From Psychromonas algicola (GTDB lineage: Bacteria; Pseudomonadota; Gammaproteobacteria; Enterobacterales; Psychromonadaceae), in the NCBI RefSeq assembly GCF_004378355.1, contig NZ_SNUB01000036.1, positions 1 through 32,750 of the forward strand: a stretch of DNA of 32,750 bases, written 5' to 3'. Shown here piece by piece: positions 1 to 8,735 of this stretch. Below the pieces are notes generated by a model. The model saw only the letters and a program-made list of their open reading frames with translations, ran no database searches and was not told the DNA's origin. Every line of letters starts with the position of its first letter. The stretch's first letter is position 1. Both the position numbers and the translations under genes were made by a program.

Positions 1-3000
1 GGACGATTGATGCGAATACTATTACAGCGACCAACGGTACGGCTGTATTAGACGCGAACGGCAACATTACTTACACACCAGATGCCAACTTCGTCGGTGA
101 AGATTCGATTTCAGTCTCTGTTACCGATAACGATGGGGCAACTAGTACACAAACGATCACAGTGAACGTCACGGAAGTGAACGATGCGCCTGTGATTGAT
201 GTCGTCAGCACAACGATTACAGAAGATACCGCGACTATCGTGGCAACGGCTTCTGATGTTGATGGAACGATCACTGAGAGTAGCTTAAGTGCTGACAATG
301 GTAGCGTTAGTTTAGATGCGAACGGTAATATCACGTACACACCAGATGCCAACTTCGTCGGTGAAGATTCGATTTCAGTCTCTGTGACAGATAATGATAA
401 CGGGACTACTACACAGATTATTAATGTAACGGTTAATGGGGTGGATGATGTATCAGTTTTAACCGCTGACTCTATTAGCACTAACGAAGACAACATCATT
501 ACAGGAAACATTCTATCAAATGACAGCGATGTTGATAATGTATTAACCGTAACTAGCTTTACAATTGAGGGTGATGATACAACTTACACTGTTACTGAAA
601 ATGATGATGGAACAGTTGACTCAGTTATTGTCACTGAAAATACTACGCTAACGGATAGTGAAGGTAATACAACAACATCTACAACTACGGTTGGTTCAAT
701 TATTATCAATGTAGATGGTAGTTATACATTTACACCGACAGATGATTGGAGTGGTGATGTACCTCAAATAGTTTACACAACTAACACTGGAACAACTTCT
801 ACTTTAGATATTACTGTTGAAGCTGTTGCTGATGCGCCTACTTTAAATGTGGCTGAAATTGTTTCTATCGATACTGATAACATCGATCAAACAGGTGGTA
901 GTGGCTATACCATCGTTGGCTACAGCGATTTTAATGGAATAAATTCTGATAGCTCAGTTGATGGAACTTTGGGTGAACTTGTAACAATTACTGGTACAAA
1001 TCACGATGGTATTGGTGTTAGTGGAAGATCTTCTGGCGCTTCTACTGAAATTGGAGCTAATAGCGCTCAAAACGAAGCTATTGTAATAACTTTTGATAAT
1101 CCTGTTGCATCAGTTGATGCTTCTTTTGCATGGTTATCTAGCTCTGAAACAGCTACCTATAGTATTTATTCAAACGGTGTTGAGATTGCAACCTTTTCTC
1201 AAAATGGCGTTACTGACCAAGTGGACTCTACTGGTACTATTAGTTTCACTGACAGTGAAGGAAATCTAATTCCTTTCGACACAGTTGTGTTTACCGCTTC
1301 TTTTGATAGAGAAGCTGGTGATACAGATAATGATTTTGTGCTTAACTCTCTTAGTTTCGAGAATATCATTGCTGAGTCTGCCGCATTGGAGACTATTGAA
1401 GGTGGAAATGTAGCTTTCTCTATTAATGCTGATTTAACAGATTTAGATGGTTCAGAGTCATTATCGGTTGAAGTACAAGATATTCCACTAGGCTTCACGC
1501 TTACTGATGGGACTAATACTTTTACAGCTAGTGAAGGTTCAACAGTAGTAGATGTGACTGATTGGAATCTAGATAGCTTAACATTAGAAACCATTGAAAT
1601 TGGTGACACAACCACTTATGACCTAACCGTAGTTGCAACGTCTACTGACGGAGAAACATCAAACTCAACTTCTGAAACTATCAGTGTGATCGTAACAGAT
1701 CAAAATGATGCACCAGTTGCAGAAGCTGAGATTGCAACGGTTGATGAAGACGCAATAGTAAACGGTACTATTAATGCTTCTGACATAGATCTTGGCGATA
1801 ATGCAAGTTTAACCTTTAGTACTACTTCATCTGTTGCTGGTTTAACCTTAAATGCGAACGGTTCTTACAGCTTTGATGCATCTTCTTATGACAGCTTAGC
1901 ATTAGATGAAGAGCTAATACTTGAAATTCCAGTTACTGTGACTGATGAGTTTGGTGCGACCGATACAACAACTTTAACGATAACTGTAACCGGAACAAAC
2001 GATGCAGCTATAATCGCTGGAGTAACTACTGCATCAAGCCCTGAAACAGATAGCGCATTAACTTTAAGCGGCACGTTAACCTCAAGTGATGTGGACAATA
2101 CAAATAATGTCTTTACAGCAAGTGAAGTAGAAAGCACAAATGGTACGTTTACTATTGCTACGAATGGTGCGTGGACGTTTGTTGCAAACAGTGCCTTTAA
2201 TGAGTTAAATATTGGAGACAGTATAGAAGAAGCATTCACTGTTACGTCTATAGATGGTACTGAGCAAGTTGTTAACGTGACAATTAATGGCACCGATGAC
2301 GAGTCAGTTATTATAGGTGACGTTAATGGAACTGTAATAGAAGAGTCCTCTCCTACGACTTTATCGACGTCAGGTACACTTTCTGTATCAGATGTAGATA
2401 ATAACGCTCCTGTTTTTGAAACTGATACAGTGATTTCTGCAACAGGTAATTTAGGTGAGTTGACGATTAATTCGGATGGTGAATGGTCTTACTCAGTAAG
2501 CAATACAGAAGTACAGTTCTTAGGTAAGGGGGATACGAAAGAAGAAACCTTTACTGTTAGTACTACTGATGGAAATACAGAACAAATTGTTGTAACGATT
2601 TCTGGCACAGACGATGACCCCGTGGTCAATACGACTTCAACTTTGGCTATCCAGGAGGATTTCTCTCGTCCTATTACTCAGAACTTAGAAATAACTGATA
2701 TTGATCAAAATGATTCACCATCTTTTGAAAATGCAGTTCTACAAGGCACATACGGTACATTGACGTTAACAAGTGGCCAGTGGACTTATGAGTTAGATAC
2801 ATCAACAACACAATTCTTAGATGTCGGCGAAACAGTTAAAGATGCCTTTAACCTGGTTGCAACTGACGGCACAGCTCAATCTGTAACTGTAACAATAAAC
2901 GGTTCGGAAGACGGTAGTGAAATTACAGGCGATGTTACTGGTTCATTAACAGAGGGTAATGTAGGTGATAGTGCTAATACAGTAAGTGGTTCTATTACTA

Positions 3001-6000
3001 TCTCTGACGTAGATACAAGTGATACACCTGTATTTTCCGATACTACGATTCAAGGTAATTACGGAAGCCTTTCTCTTGTTAATGGAGCTTGGACTTACAC
3101 TTTAGATGAAAGTAAAGTACAAGATTTAAATGATGACTCTGCAGTAACAGATACGATCACAGTAACTGCGAGCGATAATACAACGCAAAATATCGTTATC
3201 ACAATAAATGGTACAGACGATATTACTGCATTAACGCTAACTCCTTTAACTGTTACCGAAGAAACAACAGAAGCTGGAGATGCAGTTGCAACCTTTACTC
3301 TTTCAGATGAAGATGATGCAGTAACGGTTGGTTTTGGAGCTGGTACAAACACGCAAGGCTTCTACGAGATTGATGGCAATAATGTGGTTCTTACCGCTGC
3401 TGGAGAAACGTTCTTAGATGCGGGTAACGCATTGCCAGCGTTTAGTTTGACTACCTCTGGCTCATCGACAAGTCAAACATTGGAAGCAACACCTTTAACT
3501 ACGTTTGTTGATGATGCAACTATATTGACGTTAAGCGCTCAATCTGTAATAGAAGACTCAACAGAAGCGGGAGACACTGTCGCAACTTTTGTTCTATCTG
3601 ATGAAGATGATGAAGTGACGGTTGACTTTACTAGCGGTACAAACACTAATAACTATTACGCAATTGAAGGTAGCAATGTTGTACTAACTGAAGCTGGTGA
3701 AACCTATTTAAATGCAGGAAATAAGTTACCTGTGATTAGTTTAACTACAGACGGTTCTTCATCTGATATCAAGGTCAGTGCAACACCAACGACAACGTTA
3801 GTGAATGATGCTCCTGAAGCGTCAGCTGATAACGTAACTATTTCTGAACAAGGCTTAGAGTTCAATAATAGTTCTGATAGTGTGGAGACTTCAGGTTCAT
3901 TTACTGTAGATGATTCTGATAATGATAACTTAACCGTTTCTCTTGAAGCTCCAACTGCAGAATTTACTTCTAACGGTAAAGCTGTTGTTTGGACAACAAA
4001 TGAAGATGGCGATTTAATTGGCAGTACAGATGATACAGAAGTCATTCGTATTACTCTTGGTAATGTATCAAATGGCGAAGGAACTTATACTGTTACACTA
4101 AGTGAAGCATTAGACCAAGAAGGAGATTCATCGACTATTAACTTTGGTTTAGTTGTGAATGATGGCGAAGAATCAACAACAGAATTAGTTACCGTTACTG
4201 TTGAAGATGATTCTCCGTCTAGTTCAACCACGACAGTGACTTTATCACTTTCAACTTCAGAGTCTGATTCTTCATTGGTTAGTGTGTTGAATGAATTAAC
4301 AGGAACTGTTAATACCGATGCGGGCGCCGATGGTTTAGGTTATGTTGTAACGCAAAATATAATAGATGGGAATGGTACTTTTGTATTGAACAATGATGGT
4401 TCATATAGTTTTACACCAAGTGACTCTTTTATCGAATCACTTACTTCAAACTCTGGATTAATTGAATACAGCTATACTGTCGTGGATTCCGATGGTGACT
4501 CTGTTGATAATACGTTAGCGATTACAGTTAATGCAGCAGGAGTAGTAACTATTGAAAGTGTTACAGTCATCCCTAATACCGATGATTCTTCTGACAATGA
4601 TGGTTATGACTTGGTTTCTGGGGATGATCTGTCGGGTGAAAAATTAAACAGCGCAGATGGTTTTGGAAATGGTGATGACACTATTACTGTTAGTGGAACT
4701 GGCACTGCTGATATCGATGGCTCTACTAGAATTGATATGTATGGTGGTAACGATACCATCACTGTAGAAGACGATATTAAAGGAAAAACAGTCATTCATA
4801 CAGGTGATGGGGACGATACCATTATCGTTGGTGATGATATTCGTGAAAAGGCTGAAATTGATACAGGTTCTGGCAACGATACAATCACAGTTAGTGGTGA
4901 TTTTAGTAGCTCTAATTCGATTGAAACTGACGCAGGTGATGACACTATAACCATTGGTGGTAAAGTTAGTGGTGAAATTCATATGGGCAGCGGTGATGAC
5001 TACCTCTCAATTGGAGGTGTTATTAGCGATACAGTAGATGGTGGTTCTTCTGGTACTGATTACCTTTATTTAGCGTCATATTCTTATGATGATTACACTA
5101 ATAATGTAGATAAAATTCGTTCTGAATATATTGAAGACTTTGAATACATCATGTTTAGTGATGGTACTGTTTATGATGTTGATGATGACAAAATTACGGA
5201 AGATCAAACTGTATTAAGTATTTTTGAAAATGGTAGCACAACGATTCCTGCGAGTGATTATTACACTATTACAGGGACTGCAACTGGCGGGGCTATATCA
5301 GAAGGTGATACTGTCACACTTGAAATTAACGGCACTATTTATACTGCGGTTGTGGCATTAAGTGGAGCTTGGAGTGTTGATGTTGATGGAGCAGATTTAG
5401 ACGCCGATAATGAATTTGATGCAGTGGTTAGCTCTTCAGATGCGAGTGGTAATACGGTCGAAACAAAAACTACTTATATCTATTCGGCTACAAGCGATAG
5501 TACTGATGATATACCAAGTGGTTTTGAAGAAGTCGCTGCGAACTTAGCTGATGATGTTGCATGGTTCGAATCTAATGCAGGTAGTGCTGACGGAAGTACT
5601 GAAAATGTTGACCAAAATATCAAAATTTTCATCGATGGTGATGAGAGCTCATCTATATCAGGCACTGGTAATAACGATACTGTTTACGGTAATGGTGGTA
5701 ATGATTATATCGTTGGTAGTAATAGCCAAGATGATCTATTCGGCGGAGAAGGTCGCGACTGGTTAGTCGGTGGTGATGGCGACGATAATTTAGATGGCCA
5801 GAACGGTGATGATTTACTCAATGGTGGAACAGGCCAAGATGAATTATTTGGTGGCGCAGGTAATGACATTTTAATTGGTGGAGCTGGTGATGATGAACTT
5901 TCTGGTGATGAAGGAAACGACATTCTCATTGGTGCTTCAGGTCATGATGATTTATATGGTGGAGCAGGTGACGATATCATTATTGGTGGTTTAGGTAATG

Positions 6001-6437
6001 ATCATCTTTATGGTGGTACCGATGATGGAGAAAGCTCCGGCTCTGATACTTTTGTATGGTTAGCTGATGATACTGGAACCGATGTTGTTTACGGCTTTAG
6101 TGATAACGACCATTTAGATTTAAGCAACTTGTTGCAAAATGAAACCGCTGACAATTTAAGTAATTATTTTGATTTTGCTTATGATTCTTCAGACAATAGC
6201 AGCATTATTAATGTTTATGCTGAAGGTGACAAGAATGAACATGGCACTGTCACACAAACAATTATTCTAGATGATTATCGCTTGGATGGTATTGATAGTA
6301 ACGGTAATATCAACGAAACAGAAGTGATGCGCGATTTGTATAATAGCGATGATGGAAGTTCAAGCGCGCTTATTATAGGTGATGCTAGTGTTGATAATTC
6401 AATTTCAAATTCTACTTTTGAAGATGACATTATCTAA
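1..6437 (+). CDS. Giant RTX adhesin, LapA/BpfA type (5' end outside window)
   Basis: The frame is open from the first bases, so this is the C-terminal ~2,144 residues of a larger secreted biofilm adhesin; the GTG at 162 is not a real start. Visible modules in order: cadherin/Ig-like repeats of ~88 residues (about 1-430); more Ig-like sequence to ~860; an unfamiliar non-repeat domain (~870-1370); further Ig-like domains; four VCBS-type repeats (~2040-3220); a duplicated 98-residue module (3231-3818); T1SS/VCBS-like domains to ~4560; a 21-residue GDDTITV repeat tract (4671-5030); a bacterial Ig-like domain (~5220-5490); 13 RTX nonapeptides (5661-6011); and a C-terminal type I secretion signal ending in an acidic-hydrophobic tail. 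The composition is very acidic, Thr/Ser rich and almost Cys-free, as usual for these proteins. The downstream genes encode its exporter and its release machinery (LapG/LapD). The N-terminal retention module and LapG site are not in view. Adhesin class is confident; the ligand is unknown. Confidence 0.93.
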   Translation, partial: TIDANTITATNGTAVLDANGNITYTPDANFVGEDSISVSVTDNDGATSTQTITVNVTEVNDAPVIDVVSTTITEDTATIVATASDVDGTITESSLSADNGSVSLDANGNITYTPDANFVGEDSISVSVTDNDNGTTTQIINVTVNGVDDVSVLTADSISTNEDNIITGNILSNDSDVDNVLTVTSFTIEGDDTTYTVTENDDGTVDSVIVTENTTLTDSEGNTTTSTTTVGSIIINVDGSYTFTPTDDWSGDVPQIVYTTNTGTTSTLDITVEAVADAPTLNVAEIVSIDTDNIDQTGGSGYTIVGYSDFNGINSDSSVDGTLGELVTITGTNHDGIGVSGRSSGASTEIGANSAQNEAIVITFDNPVASVDASFAWLSSSETATYSIYSNGVEIATFSQNGVTDQVDSTGTISFTDSEGNLIPFDTVVFTASFDREAGDTDNDFVLNSLSFENIIAESAALETIEGGNVAFSINADLTDLDGSESLSVEVQDIPLGFTLTDGTNTFTASEGSTVVDVTDWNLDSLTLETIEIGDTTTYDLTVVATSTDGETSNSTSETISVIVTDQNDAPVAEAEIATVDEDAIVNGTINASDIDLGDNASLTFSTTSSVAGLTLNANGSYSFDASSYDSLALDEELILEIPVTVTDEFGATDTTTLTITVTGTNDAAIIAGVTTASSPETDSALTLSGTLTSSDVDNTNNVFTASEVESTNGTFTIATNGAWTFVANSAFNELNIGDSIEEAFTVTSIDGTEQVVNVTINGTDDESVIIGDVNGTVIEESSPTTLSTSGTLSVSDVDNNAPVFETDTVISATGNLGELTINSDGEWSYSVSNTEVQFLGKGDTKEETFTVSTTDGNTEQIVVTISGTDDDPVVNTTSTLAIQEDFSRPITQNLEITDIDQNDSPSFENAVLQGTYGTLTLTSGQWTYELDTSTTQFLDVGETVKDAFNLVATDGTAQSVTVTINGSEDGSEITGDVTGSLTEGNVGDSANTVSGSITISDVDTSDTPVFSDTTIQGNYGSLSLVNGAWTYTLDESKVQDLNDDSAVTDTITVTASDNTTQNIVITINGTDDITALTLTPLTVTEETTEAGDAVATFTLSDEDDAVTVGFGAGTNTQGFYEIDGNNVVLTAAGETFLDAGNALPAFSLTTSGSSTSQTLEATPLTTFVDDATILTLSAQSVIEDSTEAGDTVATFVLSDEDDEVTVDFTSGTNTNNYYAIEGSNVVLTEAGETYLNAGNKLPVISLTTDGSSSDIKVSATPTTTLVNDAPEASADNVTISEQGLEFNNSSDSVETSGSFTVDDSDNDNLTVSLEAPTAEFTSNGKAVVWTTNEDGDLIGSTDDTEVIRITLGNVSNGEGTYTVTLSEALDQEGDSSTINFGLVVNDGEESTTELVTVTVEDDSPSSSTTTVTLSLSTSESDSSLVSVLNELTGTVNTDAGADGLGYVVTQNIIDGNGTFVLNNDGSYSFTPSDSFIESLTSNSGLIEYSYTVVDSDGDSVDNTLAITVNAAGVVTIESVTVIPNTDDSSDNDGYDLVSGDDLSGEKLNSADGFGNGDDTITVSGTGTADIDGSTRIDMYGGNDTITVEDDIKGKTVIHTGDGDDTIIVGDDIREKAEIDTGSGNDTITVSGDFSSSNSIETDAGDDTITIGGKVSGEIHMGSGDDYLSIGGVISDTVDGGSSGTDYLYLASYSYDDYTNNVDKIRSEYIEDFEYIMFSDGTVYDVDDDKITEDQTVLSIFENGSTTIPASDYYTITGTATGGAISEGDTVTLEINGTIYTAVVALSGAWSVDVDGADLDADNEFDAVVSSSDASGNTVETKTTYIYSATSDSTDDIPSGFEEVAANLADDVAWFESNAGSADGSTENVDQNIKIFIDGDESSSISGTGNNDTVYGNGGNDYIVGSNSQDDLFGGEGRDWLVGGDGDDNLDGQNGDDLLNGGTGQDELFGGAGNDILIGGAGDDELSGDEGNDILIGASGHDDLYGGAGDDIIIGGLGNDHLYGGTDDGESSGSDTFVWLADDTGTDVVYGFSDNDHLDLSNLLQNETADNLSNYFDFAYDSSDNSSIINVYAEGDKNEHGTVTQTIILDDYRLDGIDSNGNINETEVMRDLYNSDDGSSSALIIGDASVDNSISNSTFEDDII
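51..385 (+). repeat. Near-identical ~71 bp DNA copies inside adhesin Ig repeats
   Basis: Bases 51-121 and 315-385 are almost the same at nucleotide level and lie 264 bp (88 codons) apart. Both encode the strand run DANGNITYTPDANFVGEDS and what follows. Later Ig-like repeats in the gene keep the protein pattern but not the DNA identity. These are probably the last two copies of a homogenised repeat array that continues upstream of the window. Confidence 0.85.
2040..3222 (+). repeat. Four VCBS-type repeats in the adhesin
   Basis: Four units of roughly 90-105 residues. Each runs from a GTLTSSDVD-like opening (SGTLSVSDVD, TISDVDTSD) through a GTFTI/GELTI/GTLTL strand and an aromatic W-x-Y/F strand, and ends in a VTINGTDD-type linker. 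Linkers are seen near 2289, 2604, 2898 and 3207. This is the VCBS/T1SS repeat pattern common in Vibrio, Colwellia and Shewanella adhesins. Unit borders are approximate. Confidence 0.75.
3231..3818 (+). repeat. Tandem duplication of a 98-residue module
   Basis: Two head-to-tail units of 294 bp (3231-3524 and 3525-3818). Both contain TEAGD-x-VATF-x-LSDEDD, then a Y-x-I-(D/E)-G-x-NVVLT strand, an AGE-(T)-(F/Y)-L-(D/N)-AGN turn and an LTT-x-GSS strand. They differ in both DNA and protein, so the duplication is not recent. Confidence 0.75.
4671..5030 (+). repeat. 21-residue GDDTITV repeat tract in the adhesin
   Basis: After a longer first unit, the protein repeats G(N/D)DTI(T/I)V followed by a DI or DF strand, a polar turn, and I-x-T-(G/D), with a period of 21 residues for three units and 19 for the fourth. 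It ends with GDDYLSIGG. The GDD/GND turns resemble RTX calcium loops, but the period is more than double the canonical nine, suggesting a wider beta-roll or beta-helix turn. Confidence 0.7.
5661..6011 (+). repeat. 13 contiguous RTX nonapeptide repeats
   Basis: Thirteen uninterrupted nine-residue units of the GGxGxDxUx type (for example GGAGNDILI, GGAGDDELS, GGLGNDHLY) fill 117 codons exactly. This is the calcium-binding parallel beta-roll placed just before type I secretion signals. It folds outside the cell on calcium binding and marks the protein as a substrate of the exporter encoded downstream. Confidence 0.93.
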
Positions 6438-6450
6438 ATCTATATCATTT

Positions 6451-6467
6451 AGAAGGATTAAAGTATC
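6451..6467 (+). promoter_or_regulatory. Shine-Dalgarno aimed at an ATC codon (possible lapB start)
   Basis: AGAAGGA at 6451-6457 lies 7 nt before ATC at 6465. From there the transporter frame is open to the first ATG at 6594, with no ATG, GTG or TTG between, and stop codons in this frame lie just upstream (6450 and 6459). The codons read as a polar leader beginning INNNSEENLR. This is the only good ribosome site for the transporter gene. Confidence 0.5.
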
Positions 6468-6593
6468 AATAACAATAGCGAAGAAAATCTACGGACTAAT
6501 GACAGCTCTGCTAATCAAGCAGAGCAAGTTATTAGCTCTGAAGATAAAGAGCCAATAGCTAAAAAAAAGCAAGCTCAGTCTGAACAATGGGAA

Positions 6594-8735
6594 ATGGATG
6601 CATCGACTCGTATTGGCCATGATCCATTATTAGATTGTTTGGTGTTATTAAGTGAGCATTTTTCTGCTCCTTGTTCTGCTGATGCATTATCGGCAGGTTT
6701 ACCATTAACACATCAACACTTAACACCCGAGCTATTGCCGCAAGCAGCAAGCCGTGCTGGGTTAAGTGCTAAGATGGACCGCAGAAATTTAACAGAGCTT
6801 CCAGCTATGTTATTACCCTGCATTCTAATGTTAAAAAACAAACAAGCTTGTATTCTGCATGAACTTGATTTAGATGCTAACCAAGCTCGTGTTTCGCTGC
6901 CTGAAACGGGTGGTGAAGAGCTACTGTCTATAGAAGATCTAGAATCTGAATATGTAGGTTACCTATTTTTAATTAAACAAAAGTACCATGGTGATCGTCA
7001 TTTTGATGTGCATATTCAAGAAACGAAAAAGAATTGGTTGTGGGCAAGTGTTCGCGAGTCAGCACCTATTTATCGTGATGTCCTTATTGCTTCTATTTTA
7101 ATTAATATCTTTGCCTTACTGTCACCTTTATTAGTGATGAATGTTTACGATAAAGTTGTTCCTAATCTTGCATTTGAAACACTTTGGGTCTTAGCAATTG
7201 GTGCTTCTGCGGCTTACATATTTGACTTTGTCTTAAAGCAAATTCGTGGTTATCTAATTGATGTCGCAGGTAAAAAAGTTGATGTTGAAATATCTTCAAA
7301 ATTATTTGCGAAAGCAATCGGTATTCCACTTGAAAAAAGATCTTCAAGTGTGGGGGGGATGGCTCGCCAACTTGGTGAATTCGATAGTATTCGAGACTTT
7401 TTATCATCAGCCACTATTACTGCACTAGTTGATTTGCCTTTCTCAATATTATTTATCTTTATCATTTGGTTGGTCGCAGGGGATTTAGCTATTTTTGCTG
7501 TTTTAGCTACCGTTATCATTATTGGTTATAGCTTCTTTGTGCAATCAAAACTTAAAGTTGCGATAGAAGAAAGCAATAAATTTTCTGGGTTACGTCATGG
7601 TCATCTAGTTGAAAGTTTATCCGCTATGGAATCTATTAAAGCAAATGGTGCAGAAGGGATCATTCAACATGCTTGGCAGCAAATGGTTGGGCATACTTCT
7701 AAATGGCAATTAAAAACCAAAGTGATCACTAACTCAGTGGCTAATGTTTCAAGCTTTGTTATTCAAATGTCAGTTATTGCCGTGATTGTTTTGGGTGTTT
7801 ATCGAGTTTCTGAAGGTTTGATTTCAATGGGGGCTATTATTGCTGCCGTTATGTTATCAAGCAGGGCAGTTGCACCCATGGCGAAGATCGCTGCATTAAT
7901 GACTCGTTATAATCAAACCATGAGTTCATTGCGTCAAATTAATAGTGTTATGGAGCAAGAAGGGGAATTTGAGAATAAAGGTCACCTCATTAGCCGTAAT
8001 AAATTACATGGCAATATTGAATGTGAGCAAGTTTCTTTTCACTATCCTAATTCAGAAAAAATGGCGTTATACCCATTTTCTTTAAATATAAAACCTGGTG
8101 AAAAAATTGCGATTATAGGTCGCAATGGATCTGGGAAAACGACTTTTGCTAAGTTAATTTTAGGTTTATATAAACCTGTACTAGGGAGCATTCGTTATGA
8201 TGGTTTGCACCAAGGACAGATCCATCCAAGTGATTTACGCAGCAACATTGGTTATTTGCCGCAAGATATCACCTTATTTCACGGTACGGTGAAAGACAAT
8301 ATTTTATTTGGTACAAGACAAGTAACTGAATATCAACTATTGCGTGCTGTGCAGTTGTCAGGTGTTAATTTGTTTACAGACCTTGCCTCAGAAGGTTTAG
8401 ATTTACAGGTGGGCGAAGGCGGTATTACTTTATCAAGAGGTCAACGCCAAGCCGTAGCATTAGCACGTGCGATTTTAAGTGACCCTCAAATATTATTATT
8501 GGATGAACCGACTGCCAGCTTAGATGCTAGGGCTGAAAAACAGTTTATTAAATCAATGCAACAAACCGTAAAAAACCGTAGTTTATTACTGATCACTCAT
8601 AAGATGCATTTACTACAATTAGTTGATCGTATTATTGTACTTGATCAAGGGAAAATAGTAGGCAATGGCCCTAAAGATCTTATTTTAGAGAAACTTACTT
8701 CGGGTAAGTTTGCAGCAAAAGGTACTAAATCATGA
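6594..8735 (+). CDS. lapB: LapB-type type I secretion ABC transporter
   Basis: Inner-membrane ATPase/permease that exports the upstream RTX adhesin. Domains: a C39-peptidase-like domain (residues ~1-130) without the catalytic Cys/His, as in transporters that hold rather than cleave their substrate; a membrane domain (~160-440) with several hydrophobic segments; and an ABC ATPase (~465-713). The ATPase has Walker A GRNGSGKTT (~509-517), an LSRGQ signature in place of LSGGQ (~613), Walker B ILLLDEP (~633-639) and a switch histidine in LLITHK. This start is the first ATG, but it has almost no ribosome site and falls inside a WEMDASTR-x-x-HDPLLDCL stretch that I recall as conserved in LapB/RtxB relatives. 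The real start is probably the ATC at 6465, adding 43 residues. The stop overlaps lapC by 4 bp. Confidence 0.93.
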   Translation: MDASTRIGHDPLLDCLVLLSEHFSAPCSADALSAGLPLTHQHLTPELLPQAASRAGLSAKMDRRNLTELPAMLLPCILMLKNKQACILHELDLDANQARVSLPETGGEELLSIEDLESEYVGYLFLIKQKYHGDRHFDVHIQETKKNWLWASVRESAPIYRDVLIASILINIFALLSPLLVMNVYDKVVPNLAFETLWVLAIGASAAYIFDFVLKQIRGYLIDVAGKKVDVEISSKLFAKAIGIPLEKRSSSVGGMARQLGEFDSIRDFLSSATITALVDLPFSILFIFIIWLVAGDLAIFAVLATVIIIGYSFFVQSKLKVAIEESNKFSGLRHGHLVESLSAMESIKANGAEGIIQHAWQQMVGHTSKWQLKTKVITNSVANVSSFVIQMSVIAVIVLGVYRVSEGLISMGAIIAAVMLSSRAVAPMAKIAALMTRYNQTMSSLRQINSVMEQEGEFENKGHLISRNKLHGNIECEQVSFHYPNSEKMALYPFSLNIKPGEKIAIIGRNGSGKTTFAKLILGLYKPVLGSIRYDGLHQGQIHPSDLRSNIGYLPQDITLFHGTVKDNILFGTRQVTEYQLLRAVQLSGVNLFTDLASEGLDLQVGEGGITLSRGQRQAVALARAILSDPQILLLDEPTASLDARAEKQFIKSMQQTVKNRSLLLITHKMHLLQLVDRIIVLDQGKIVGNGPKDLILEKLTSGKFAAKGTKS

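Noticed and set aside
162-170. GTG at 162 as the start of the adhesin
   Set aside because: The frame is open to the window edge and codes for the same Ig-repeat pattern upstream, so it is an internal codon.
71-511. Open frames on the - strand under the adhesin gene (also 1199-1615, 1886-2293, 3704-4045 and others)
   Set aside because: They mirror the Thr/Ser/Val-rich repeat codons of the + strand gene, have no ribosome sites and resemble no family.
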